NCBI GenBank assembly: GCA_023666125.1
Contig: JAMPCN010000031.1
Span: forward strand, 1-32,497
DNA length: 32,497 nucleotides
Direction: 5' to 3'
From: Bacillus sp. (in: firmicutes)
Lineage (GTDB): Bacteria > Bacillota > Clostridia > Lachnospirales > Lachnospiraceae
In this document: in pieces, positions 24,045 through 31,166 of the stretch
Numbering within the stretch: position 1 is the stretch's first letter
Layout of the letters: each line of letters opens with the position of its first letter
Position numbers and translations under genes: made by a program
Notes under the pieces: model-generated
Seen by the model: the letters and a program-made list of their open reading frames with translations, nothing else
Databases searched by the model: none
What the model was told of the DNA's origin: nothing

Positions 24045-24866
24045 CTACCTTTTCCCTAACCTCAGGAAATATTCCTGTGCCATCTGCATGGAAATACTCA
24101 ATTTATTTTGCAGTCTTTCCAAAATATCGTTTTCAGAAAGTCCAAATTCAAAACCACTTTCAATAATCTCTTCTGCCCTGCCCTCTATTTTGCCTTTTTC
24201 CATATTTTCTTGGTCGCGCATTAATAGTGTCATATATTCATGCCTCCATTCCCTGTTTTTCCTTGCCTCTTTTACCGCTTCTTCTAATCTCTGCACGAAA
24301 TCATCTTCTGGCTCTTTCCCGGCTACATAATCAAGAAATGCCTTTAATTCCTTACTGACATCATCCTGACTGCCGTCGGCATTTAAGAATATCTTCACTG
24401 CCTCGTCTTTTAAAGTAATACTGGTATCTTCCTTACAGATATTCTCAAAAGTATAAATATGCTTTCCCTTACCGAAAATATCAAAATGACAGATAAAAAT
24501 TACATAGCTTGGTTTCAGTTTCTTATAGGACTGCCCTTTATCTATCATCTGCAAGTCTATCATACTCTGGTAATAACGGCTTCTTTTCGGCAGTTCCTTT
24601 GTATCTGCAACCTGCATTTCAATATCATAGACCGTGCCTTTACCATCCCTCACATATACATCCAGTCTGACGCTTTTAGCGTCTGCATCAGGTCTTATTG
24701 CTTTCTGCGCTTCCGGGTATTCTACATGGTCTATTTCCAAATCCGGCAGGATTCTTTGCAATAGTTCCTTACATAGTTCTGCATCCTGCATGACTTTTCC
24801 GAACATAAAATCATTGGAAATTCTTAATGATTCCCATACTGTACTAAATTCTTTCTCATTTTCCAT
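24045..24866 (-). CDS. Rpn-family PD-(D/E)XK nuclease/transposase-like protein
   Basis: 273 aa. It matches the Rpn/PDDEXK_2 family, small DNases that promote RecA-independent recombination and in some cases act in phage defence. Landmarks: FSTVWESLRISNDFMFGKVM at the start, RLDVYVRD and IEMQ (the acidic Asp and E-x-Q metal site), and YYQSMIDLQMIDKG, then SYVIFICHFDIF. The C-terminal third (after about 200) is a charged helix with REWRHEYMTLLMRDQEN, typical of the family. It has its own sigma-A-like promoter, without the shared dyad. The frame ends in LRLGKR; another frame stays open for about 20 codons past this, so a small frameshift at the 3' end is possible. Confidence 0.88.
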   Translation of the reverse strand: MENEKEFSTVWESLRISNDFMFGKVMQDAELCKELLQRILPDLEIDHVEYPEAQKAIRPDADAKSVRLDVYVRDGKGTVYDIEMQVADTKELPKRSRYYQSMIDLQMIDKGQSYKKLKPSYVIFICHFDIFGKGKHIYTFENICKEDTSITLKDEAVKIFLNADGSQDDVSKELKAFLDYVAGKEPEDDFVQRLEEAVKEARKNREWRHEYMTLLMRDQENMEKGKIEGRAEEIIESGFEFGLSENDILERLQNKLSISMQMAQEYFLRLGKR

Positions 24867-24891
24867 CTTGCGTTTTCCTCTCTTTAATTAT

Positions 24892-24920
24892 ATTATACAA
24901 ATCCTTTTTTTAAAATACAA
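24892..24920 (-). promoter_or_regulatory. Promoter of the Rpn-type gene
   Basis: Minus strand: TTGTAT (24915-24920), 17-base spacer, TATAAT (24892-24897) with TG directly upstream. The start codon follows about 26 bases later, behind AGAGAGG. Confidence 0.65.
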
Positions 24921-24926
24921 TAATAT

Positions 24927-24984
24927 TTTGTCCAGTCCCTCATTGACAGAATATTCTGTCATAACATCAAATATGTTTTTCCAT
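24927..24984 (-). pseudogene. Broken partial copy of the 20521-20805 gene
   Basis: Behind a good ribosome site (AAAGGAGTG) an ATG opens a frame that stops after five codons. In another frame the DNA reads NIFDVMTEYSVNEGLDK, closely like VFDVIAGYSVNEGMDD of the gene at 20521-20805. It looks like a decayed 5' copy with a one-base frameshift; the rest of the gene is missing. Confidence 0.6.
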
Positions 24985-24997
24985 CCTTTTCACTCCT

Positions 24998-25414
24998 TTA
25001 CTCTTTTTCATCCTTTAGTTGCTCAAATATTGCCATTGGCAGCCTGCTTTTGCCTTCTTCGTATTTTTTATAAGTATCTAAAGAAACCCCCAGAAAGTCG
25101 GCAAACTGTTTTTGCGTCATACTACGTTTTGTTCTCGCCTCATACAGAAAAACTCCTACGTCGGCAATATCAAGAAACTTATGATACTCATTACAGAAAT
25201 AATATTTGTCCTTTCCGAAATAATCCGCAATTTTTATTAATGTATTCACCTGCATGGACTTTTCCGGATAATCAGGATTGGTATAATCAAATAATAAGTC
25301 TCTGCTCACCCCCAGTTCTTTTGCCGCTTGCAAAAAGGATATTCTATTTTCTAAAAATGTATAGCGCAGTCGATTGCTTATTTTCTTCATATCTAAATCA
25401 TTTGCTAGAAACAT
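24998..25414 (-). CDS. XRE-type regulator at the right end of the element
   Basis: About 130-138 aa. Two helix-turn-helix-like segments are visible: ISFLQAAKELGVSRDLLFDY in the first half and RSMTQKQFADFLGVSLDTYK in the second, the latter a classic Cro/CI helix pair. The start is uncertain: ATG at 25414 or 25390, or a TTG at 25465 that has GGTG upstream, only 13 bases from the element end. The first open codons reach the attachment site itself. It is read away from the end towards the cargo; after circularisation it would lie directly downstream of the recombinase gene on the same strand, so it could regulate excision. Confidence 0.75.
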   Translation of the reverse strand: MFLANDLDMKKISNRLRYTFLENRISFLQAAKELGVSRDLLFDYTNPDYPEKSMQVNTLIKIADYFGKDKYYFCNEYHKFLDIADVGVFLYEARTKRSMTQKQFADFLGVSLDTYKKYEEGKSRLPMAIFEQLKDEKE

Positions 25415-25477
25415 ACCTTTAAAAACTTTTACATGAATGACAAACCAGCCATTGGAAGTTTCCAATATATCACCATT

Positions 25478-25479
25478 GG
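25478..25479. other. Right attachment site (attR) core GG
   Basis: Right junction: element side ATATCACCATT, core GG, host side TAAATCGACGC. Joined to the left end, the empty circle would read CCATT-GG-CAATGCGATGG, with CATTG/CAATG arms around the core, a fit for a serine-recombinase attP. Confidence 0.75.
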
Positions 25480-26113
25480 TAAATCGACGCTTTTATCCAT
25501 TATTGCCGGTCTGTTAGAGGCAGAAAGCGGTGTTCTTTCTTTTCACGCGGCTTCTTCCATCGGCTATATGTTACAGCACGACCATTTGTTTGAATGGCGG
25601 ACAATTTATCAGAATGTGATACTGGGACTGGAACTGAATAAAACGATGACAAAAGAAAATACGGACTATGTGCTTCATCTTTTAAAGGAATACGGACTAT
25701 ATGCTTTTAAGGACAAAAAGCCGTCCGAACTTTCCGGCGGTATGCGCCAACGTGCCGCCCTTATCCGCACCATGGCGGTAAAACCCGATATTCTTCTACT
25801 GGATGAACCGTTCAGCGCCTTGGATTTTCAGACAAGAATGACCGTATCCGCCGATATTGGCAATATTATCAGAAGCACCGGCAAAACGGCAATTTTAATC
25901 ACGCACGACTTATCGGAAGCGATTACGCTTGCCGACAGAGTCATTGTTCTTTCGGGGCGTCCGGCCGGCGTGAAATATGAACTGCCCATCCACTTCGATA
26001 TAGCGCGCACCTCTGCCTTGTCCATACGCAGCACGGACGCTTATCAAACATATTTTAATCTTTTATGGAAGGAGTTATCCGATGATTCTTCAGACAAAGA
26101 AACAATCACTTGA
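25478..26113 (+). pseudogene. ABC transporter ATPase, 3' part, cut off by the mobile element
   Basis: The remaining 211 codons of the split ATPase: end of Walker A (GKST), Q-loop GYMLQHDHLFEW, signature LSGGMRQR, Walker B ILLLDEPFSALD and switch histidine LITHD. The family is that of nitrate/sulfonate/taurine/pyrimidine-precursor importers. An ATG inside the element (25433) is in frame but has no ribosome site and would give QYITIGKST, lacking the first P-loop glycine. The part has also lost its promoter. The intact permease gene overlaps its end by 32 bases, so polar loss of the whole transporter is expected while the element is present. Confidence 0.92.
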
Positions 26114-26900
26114 ACTTACCAATCAACAGGCCTATATATTGGCGCATAAAAAACATCATCATATGGTTGCCTTTTGGCGTCTGCTGATTCTTTTTCTTTT
26201 TCTAATTTTCTGGGAATTTTCCACGCGTGCCGGCTACATTGATATTTTCTTTTTCAGTTCCCCGAGCGCGATTGTCAAATATTTAAAGCAAATGATTTTG
26301 GACGCCTCTTTTTTCCGGCATACGGGCATTACATTGTTGGAAACTATTGTCAGCTTTTTACTTGTCACCGCATTCAGTCTTTTAGCCGCAATGATACTCT
26401 GGTATCAGCACAGCCTGTCCGAAATTCTGGAACCGTATCTGGTCGTATTAAACTCCCTTCCCAAATCCGCTCTGGCGCCGCTATTAATCGTCTGGCTCGG
26501 CACAGGCGCAAAAACCATCATTGTCGCCGGGATTTCCGTCGCCGTTTTTGGTTCCGTTATTAATTTGTATACGGGATTTTGCCAGGCGAATAAGGATATG
26601 TTAAAGCTTATCTATACATTAGGCGGAAACCGCAAAGACGCCATGTACAAAGTCATCCTTCCCAGTTCCATTCCGCTTATTATCAGCAATATGAAAGTCA
26701 ATATCGGCCTTTGCCTGGTCGGCGTCATCATCGGGGAATTTCTGGCGGCAAGACGGGGGCTTGGGTATTTGATTATTTATGGGTCGCAGGTGTTCCAGCT
26801 CAACATGGTCATCACGTCCATCTTCATTTTATGCGCGATTGCCATAGGGCTTTATCAGATTATCCAGAGCATGGAACACCGGTATAAGAAAAAGAGGTGA
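26082..26900 (+). CDS. ABC transporter permease (SsuC/TauC-like)
   Basis: 272 aa, BPD_transp_1-type permease with about six membrane helices, beginning at LLILFLFLIFWEF (residues about 33-45). The cytoplasmic coupling loop that touches the ATPase is LGGNRKDAMYKVILPSSIPLI (the EAA loop, around 185-205 in shape AxxxG-like). AAGGAG lies seven bases before the ATG, which overlaps the ATPase gene by 32 bases, so translation is coupled. No substrate-binding protein gene is adjacent, so the substrate (sulfonate, taurine or a thiamine precursor are usual for the family) cannot be stated. Its natural promoter lies beyond the inserted element. Confidence 0.9.
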   Translation: MILQTKKQSLELTNQQAYILAHKKHHHMVAFWRLLILFLFLIFWEFSTRAGYIDIFFFSSPSAIVKYLKQMILDASFFRHTGITLLETIVSFLLVTAFSLLAAMILWYQHSLSEILEPYLVVLNSLPKSALAPLLIVWLGTGAKTIIVAGISVAVFGSVINLYTGFCQANKDMLKLIYTLGGNRKDAMYKVILPSSIPLIISNMKVNIGLCLVGVIIGEFLAARRGLGYLIIYGSQVFQLNMVITSIFILCAIAIGLYQIIQSMEHRYKKKR

Positions 26901-26913
26901 AAAACCACCTCTT
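26892..26913. terminator. Convergent terminator between permease and nrdG
   Basis: AAGAGGTG pairs with CACCTCTT on a six-base loop. The stop codons of both convergent genes lie in the stem. There is an A/T-rich loop but only a weak T-run. Confidence 0.5.
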
Positions 26914-27433
26914 AGTCCTGCCAATATACAATTTCTTCGGCCTGCCCGGTTTTTTTCACATCAATGATTCTCTGATTGGTGGAACCGCGAAAACGCAGGC
27001 TGATATCTTTTAAATCCTCCACAAATTCTCCGTCCACAATGACGTCCAGATAAGAAATAAATTCTTTCGTTGCCTCCCATTTTACGCAGAAATTCTCGAT
27101 AATATCCTTATCATATAAATATCCCGTATAGCACCAGATTGTCTTTTCCGGATATTTTTTCTTAACTTCCCGTAACAGCGGCAAAAGTCCCTCCTGATTG
27201 ACGTACTCCATCGGCTCCCCGCCAAGGAGGGTCAATCCCGCGATATAGGATGGCGCCATCATATCCACGATACGGCGGATATCTTCTTCTCCAAATGGCT
27301 TCCCATATTGAAAATCCCATGTCATCTCGTTAAAACATCCTTTACAGTGATGCGTACAACCGCTGACAAACAGAGCGACCCGCACCCCCGGTCCATCCGC
27401 GATATCATACCCCTTAATTTCCGAATAATACAT
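26912..27433 (-). CDS. nrdG: Anaerobic ribonucleotide reductase activating protein
   Basis: 173 aa, a radical-SAM enzyme that makes the glycyl radical on NrdD using S-adenosylmethionine and a 4Fe-4S cluster. The cluster motif is CTHHCKGC (CxxxCxxC), preceded by GPGVRVALFVSGC; GGEPM follows (SAM contact), and CYTGY lies further on. The ATG at 27433 has GAGGGG upstream and gives the family length; the longer in-frame extension is shadow from the nrdD gap. It follows nrdD by 88 bases, with a tandem repeat between. Confidence 0.95.
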   Translation of the reverse strand: MYYSEIKGYDIADGPGVRVALFVSGCTHHCKGCFNEMTWDFQYGKPFGEEDIRRIVDMMAPSYIAGLTLLGGEPMEYVNQEGLLPLLREVKKKYPEKTIWCYTGYLYDKDIIENFCVKWEATKEFISYLDVIVDGEFVEDLKDISLRFRGSTNQRIIDVKKTGQAEEIVYWQD

Positions 27434-27478
27434 ATAACCCCTCACATCCCGCGAGAATTGCCCCGCAATTCTTGCAGC

Positions 27479-27520
27479 GTTAACCGCAGGTTTACGCTTG
27501 TTAACCGCAGGTTTACGCTT
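27479..27520. repeat. Tandem 21-bp repeat, two copies
   Basis: GTTAACCGCAGGTTTACGCTT occurs twice in exact tandem between nrdD and nrdG. Each unit contains imperfect GGTTAAC/GTAAACC arms, so a small RNA structure that tunes nrdG expression or RNA stability is possible. Confidence 0.9.
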
Positions 27521-27521
27521 T

Positions 27522-29684
27522 TTATAGATGAAGAACCCTTTCCTTAATCTCCTGCGTGCGTCCCTGATTCCAGAACTGTGTGCCGATATAGCCACAGGTA
27601 CGCCTTGCCACATTCATTTTATCCTGTTCCCTGTTGCCACAGTTTGGACACTCCCATATCAGTTTGCCATCGTCATCCGTCACAATCCTGATTTCCCCGT
27701 GATAATCACAAACCTGGCAGTAATCGCTCTTCGTATTTAACTCCGCGTACATAATATTGTCATAAATATGCTTCATCACGGCAAGCACCGCATCCAGATT
27801 ATTCTCCATATTCGGCACTTCCACATAACTGATGGCGCCGCCCGGAGACAATTCCTGAAACTGCGACTCAAACGACAGTTTATCAAAAGCGTTCATTGCT
27901 TCCGTCACATGCACGTGGTAGCTGTTTGTAATATAATTTCTATCGGTAACGTCCGGGATAACGCCGAAACGCTTCTGCAAACATTTAGCGAACTTATACG
28001 TCGTAGATTCCAAAGGCGTTCCATACAGACTGAAATCAATATTCGTCTCTTTTCTCCACTTCTGGCAGGCGTCGTTTAAATGACGCATAATCTCTAAAGC
28101 AAACGGCGTTGCCTCCGGGTCTGTGTGCGATTTTCCCGTCATATAGCGGACGCATTCGCAAAGCCCCGCATAACCTAATGAAATCGTTGAATATCCATTA
28201 TAGAGCAGCTTGTCTATCGGCTCACCTTTTTTAAGTCTTGCCAGCGCGCCGTACTGCCACAAAATCGGCGCCACATCGGACGGTGTTCCCTTTAATCTTT
28301 CATGCCTGCACATCAGCGCACGCCTGCATAACTGTAATCTCTCATCAAATATCTTCCAGAATTTATCCATATCTTTTCCGGAAGAACAGGCCACATCCAC
28401 CAGGTTTATCGTTACAACGCCCTGATTAAATCTGCCGTAAAACTTGGGATTGCCGTCCTCGTCATGATATACGGTCAAAAACGAGCGGCAGCCCATACAG
28501 GTATAGCAGTTTCCGTCTTTTAGCTTTTTCATGATTTTCTCGGAAATATAATCCGGAACCATTCTTCTTGCCGTACACTGTGCGGCAAGCTTTGTCAGAT
28601 ACCAGTATTTGCTGTCCTCATGGATATTATCTTCTTCCAGCACATAAATAAGCTTCGGAAAAGCCGGTGTGATATAGACGCCTTTTTCATTTTTTACGCC
28701 GCGGATACGCTGATTAAGCATCTCCTCTATCACCATCGCAAGGTCGTCTCTCGTCTGTCCCTCCGGCACTTCATCGATATACATGAACACGGTCACAAAC
28801 GGAGCCTGTCCGTTGGTCGTCATCAGGGTAATCACCTGATATTGTATCATCTGCACGCCGCGGTTAATCTCTTCTTTGACGCGCATTTCCGCAATTTCAT
28901 TAATCTGTTCATCGGAAAGGGAAATGTTCATCCGTTCCATTTCCTTTCTGACTTCCTTACGCAGTTTTTCGCGGCTTACCTGTACAAAAGGAGCCAAATG
29001 GGCCAGTGAAATGCTCTGTCCGCCATATTGTGAACTCGCTATCTGCGCAATACACTGCGTCGCGACATTACATGCAGTGGAAAAGCTTTTCGGCGTATCA
29101 ATCATCGTCTCGCTGATAACCGTGCCGTTTTGCAGCATATCCTCCAGATTTACCAGACAGCAGTTGTGCATATGCTGCGCAAAATAATCCGCGTCATGAA
29201 AATGAATAATTCCCTGTTCATGGGCATCTACAATATCCGACGGCAATAAAAATCTCTTGGTAATATCCTTGCTGACTTCTCCTGCCATATAATCGCGCTG
29301 TACACTGTTTACGGTTGGATTTTTATTGGAATTTTCCTGTTTTACCTCTTCATTATTGCATTCAAGAAGTGTTAGAATCTGCTCGTCCGTAGAATTGGAT
29401 TTACGCACCAGCGCACGTTTATAGCGGTACGTAATATAATTTCTTGCCATTGTATAGGCATTATACTTCATCAACTGATTCTCCACCATATCCTGAATTT
29501 CCTCGACGCTGGGAGAATGCTTCATTTCCTCGCAATGGTCTGCAACTACTTCCGCAATGGAATCAATTTCCTCATCTGTAAGTTTGTCTCTATCCTTTAC
29601 GCTGTCATTTGCTTTTTTGATAGCAGCAACAATCTTTTCCAAATCAAAAGCTACTTCCGCACCGCTTCTTTTAATAATCTTCAT
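27522..29684 (-). CDS. nrdD: Anaerobic (class III) ribonucleoside-triphosphate reductase
   Basis: 720 aa. It reduces ribonucleoside triphosphates to deoxy forms under anoxic conditions with a glycyl radical made by NrdG. An N-terminal ATP-cone (residues about 3-92, MKIIKRSGAEVAFDLEKI) gives allosteric control by dATP/ATP. The barrel includes HDADYFAQHMHNCCLVNL and the YTCMGCRSFL cysteines; near the C-terminus two zinc-binding pairs (CQVC and CPNC, about 662-682) precede the glycyl-radical loop RRTCGYIG, radical Gly about residue 698. Promoter with a NrdR-box-like palindrome lies directly upstream; nrdG is downstream. Confidence 0.97.
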   Translation of the reverse strand: MKIIKRSGAEVAFDLEKIVAAIKKANDSVKDRDKLTDEEIDSIAEVVADHCEEMKHSPSVEEIQDMVENQLMKYNAYTMARNYITYRYKRALVRKSNSTDEQILTLLECNNEEVKQENSNKNPTVNSVQRDYMAGEVSKDITKRFLLPSDIVDAHEQGIIHFHDADYFAQHMHNCCLVNLEDMLQNGTVISETMIDTPKSFSTACNVATQCIAQIASSQYGGQSISLAHLAPFVQVSREKLRKEVRKEMERMNISLSDEQINEIAEMRVKEEINRGVQMIQYQVITLMTTNGQAPFVTVFMYIDEVPEGQTRDDLAMVIEEMLNQRIRGVKNEKGVYITPAFPKLIYVLEEDNIHEDSKYWYLTKLAAQCTARRMVPDYISEKIMKKLKDGNCYTCMGCRSFLTVYHDEDGNPKFYGRFNQGVVTINLVDVACSSGKDMDKFWKIFDERLQLCRRALMCRHERLKGTPSDVAPILWQYGALARLKKGEPIDKLLYNGYSTISLGYAGLCECVRYMTGKSHTDPEATPFALEIMRHLNDACQKWRKETNIDFSLYGTPLESTTYKFAKCLQKRFGVIPDVTDRNYITNSYHVHVTEAMNAFDKLSFESQFQELSPGGAISYVEVPNMENNLDAVLAVMKHIYDNIMYAELNTKSDYCQVCDYHGEIRIVTDDDGKLIWECPNCGNREQDKMNVARRTCGYIGTQFWNQGRTQEIKERVLHL

Positions 29685-29729
29685 ACCTGACCCCCGACAT
29701 TGCCCTTATTTGTGGCTTTATTTTTTCGT

Positions 29730-29766
29730 ATACAATATATTGTATCATGTCATTTCTTTCTGTCAA
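29730..29766 (-). promoter_or_regulatory. nrdD promoter with NrdR-box-like palindrome
   Basis: Minus strand: TTGACA (29761-29766), 16-base spacer, TACAAT (29739-29744). A perfect 16-bp palindrome, ATACAATATATTGTAT (29730-29745), covers the -10 box. It resembles NrdR boxes, the operator of the nucleotide-sensing repressor of ribonucleotide reductase genes. Only one clear box is seen, whereas NrdR sites usually come in pairs. Confidence 0.7.
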
Positions 29767-29805
29767 GGTCTTGTATGATAATATTTCATAATATTTCATA
29801 TTATT

Positions 29806-30165
29806 TTATAATTTGCCCTTTTTATAACCGACGGCAATATGCGGATAATGCTCCTCCAGATACGCCAAAACCGTTCTGGCATTCGCTTCCCGTTCAAAGC
29901 GCAGCTTCTTTTGTTCCTCATTATCAAAACATAATACCAGATAAAATTCCTTTAGCAAAAACTCGCCAACCTCCCCGCTCTCTTCCCGCAGATATGCCAT
30001 TTTTATTTTTTCATAGGAAATGTATTTGACATTGATAAAATACCGATAAAAAAAATGCCTGCTGCCCAGCCTGCTCTCACCGGCCCTAAGCGCCCCGCTA
30101 AATTCTCCTTTCAGGATATTTTTATCCGGCGTATTTTCATTTTTTAACAGACAGATAAATTTCAT
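29806..30165 (-). CDS. Small cytosolic protein, unknown
   Basis: 119 aa from the ATG at 30165, preceded by AAAGGAAC. It begins MKFICLLKNENTPDKNILKG and shows a strand-rich start followed by helices (KLRFEREANARTVLAYLEEH). No membrane or catalytic motif is seen and I do not recognise the family. It lies between tRNA-Thr and nrdD, all on the minus strand, and could share the tRNA promoter. Confidence 0.65.
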   Translation of the reverse strand: MKFICLLKNENTPDKNILKGEFSGALRAGESRLGSRHFFYRYFINVKYISYEKIKMAYLREESGEVGEFLLKEFYLVLCFDNEEQKKLRFEREANARTVLAYLEEHYPHIAVGYKKGKL

Positions 30166-30199
30166 ATAAAGTTCCTTTCCTAATTTGTGCATAAAAAAA

Positions 30200-30275
30200 G
30201 AGCTGGAAAAGGGACTCGAACCCTCGACCTACTGATTACGAATCAGTTGCGCTACCAACTGCGCTATTCCAGCTC
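30200..30275 (-). tRNA. tRNA-Thr (anticodon CGT)
   Basis: A 76-base cloverleaf on the minus strand: acceptor arms GAGCTGG and CCAGCTC, D-arm with AGTTGGTAGC, anticodon stem ACTGA/TCAGT with loop TTCGTAA (anticodon CGT, reading ACG), T-arm GAGGGTTCGAGTCCCTT. The 3' CCA is not encoded; a run of T follows directly and can end transcription. Confidence 0.95.
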
Positions 30276-30340
30276 AATACTAAACACAAATGTTATTATA
30301 ATAGGTAATTGCATTTTTTGCAAGAACGAATTACATTTTT

Positions 30341-31156
30341 TTAATGGGAATCTAAATGCACATCCAGTTGATTGTAGGGAATTACGATATCTGCCGTATC
30401 GAGCGCATATTTTATGTTTTCCGTCATCCTCCATTTTGTCTCCCAGAAGTCCTCGGATGCCGTATAAAAACGGACGTTTAACATAACCGCGCTGTCTCCC
30501 AGGCAGTCTACGAATACTCTTCTATCATGGTCTTTTAATACTTTATCATCATTTTCCAGCAGTTTCGTAATCACTTCCCTTGCCTGCCTGATATCCGCCT
30601 CATAGGAAATACCGACCGGAATATCAATCCGCCGGTTCGGCATGGCACTTACATTGGTCATACTGGAATTGGACAGCTCCCCGTTGGGAATCACAACCAC
30701 TCTGTTATCCGCAGTCGTCAGCTTGGTATAAAAAATCTGTATTTCGATAACGGTTCCTTCATTGCCCTTATCCGTAATAATATAATCTCCCACCTTAAAC
30801 GGCTTTAATAATAAAATCAAAACGCCGCCCGCAAAGTTAGAAAGACTTCCCTGTATGGCAAGGCCGATTGCCACGCCCGCGGAACCGAGCAGAGCCACAA
30901 CACTTGCCGCATCCAGACCAAAACCGGAGGCGATAAAAAAGATTAAAATGACATACAGGGCAATTTTAACAAAAGAGCTTAAAAACTGTATCGCTCCTAT
31001 ATCGGCATTACCGCGCTGCATGGATTTTTTCAGAATCCGTCCAACCAGTTTAATGAGCTGTGTACCTATAAAAAACGTCAGTAAGGCAACTAATACCCTG
31101 ATACCGAAGCCAATCGCTACCTCGGAGACAAAATCCGTCAAATTTGTTAATCCCAT
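30341..31156 (-). CDS. mscS: Small-conductance mechanosensitive channel (MscS family)
   Basis: 271 aa, about the size of E. coli MscS. It opens under membrane tension to release solutes. Three membrane helices occupy about residues 12-110; the third is the pore helix with GSAGVAIGLAIQGSLSNFAGG, followed by LLLKPFKVGDYI, the most conserved part of the family. The beta domain (VIPNGELSNSSMTN) and an alpha-beta C-terminal domain complete it. It follows glgB by 10 bases on the same strand. Confidence 0.95.
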   Translation of the reverse strand: MGLTNLTDFVSEVAIGFGIRVLVALLTFFIGTQLIKLVGRILKKSMQRGNADIGAIQFLSSFVKIALYVILIFFIASGFGLDAASVVALLGSAGVAIGLAIQGSLSNFAGGVLILLLKPFKVGDYIITDKGNEGTVIEIQIFYTKLTTADNRVVVIPNGELSNSSMTNVSAMPNRRIDIPVGISYEADIRQAREVITKLLENDDKVLKDHDRRVFVDCLGDSAVMLNVRFYTASEDFWETKWRMTENIKYALDTADIVIPYNQLDVHLDSH

Positions 31157-31166
31157 ACTTTACCTC

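Larger units (their letters stand above)
6210..25479. mobile_element. Integrative mobilizable element inserted in an ABC ATPase gene
   Basis: An insertion of 19,270 bases bounded by GG at 6208-6209 and 25478-25479. Its removal restores the ATPase frame and P-loop exactly. The left end holds the integration and mobilization module (serine recombinase, small relaxase, ribbon-helix-helix protein), the middle a replication/recombination-like module, the right half cargo. No type IV secretion, coupling-protein or complete conjugation genes are seen, so transfer would need a helper element. Composition is mosaic: the mobilization genes, the 625-aa gene and the right-hand cargo are clearly AT-rich, whereas the DUF5688-Rad52-YqaJ-DUF932 block is more GC-rich, suggesting assembly from different sources. 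Confidence 0.92.

Noticed and set aside
24003-24075. Alternative C-terminus of the Rpn-type protein in another frame (REKVEAAAQYMLDADNNI)
   Set aside because: The reading is protein-like, but the annotated end LRLGKR also fits the family; without homologues a frameshift cannot be claimed.
24944-24961. Perfect palindrome TGACAGAATATTCTGTCA as a fifth copy of the shared operator
   Set aside because: The arm spacing differs, no -10 box lies 21 bases downstream, and the DNA is explained as the decayed copy of the 20521-20805 gene.
6216-25484. TGGTAAA present at both element ends as an alternative attachment core
   Set aside because: Joining the ATPase halves through this heptamer shifts the reading frame and destroys the P-loop, whereas the GG core restores it exactly.
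25433-26113. An intact ATPase starting at the ATG inside the element
   Set aside because: There is no ribosome site, the A-loop region is missing and the first glycine of Walker A is replaced, so a working ATPase is not expected.
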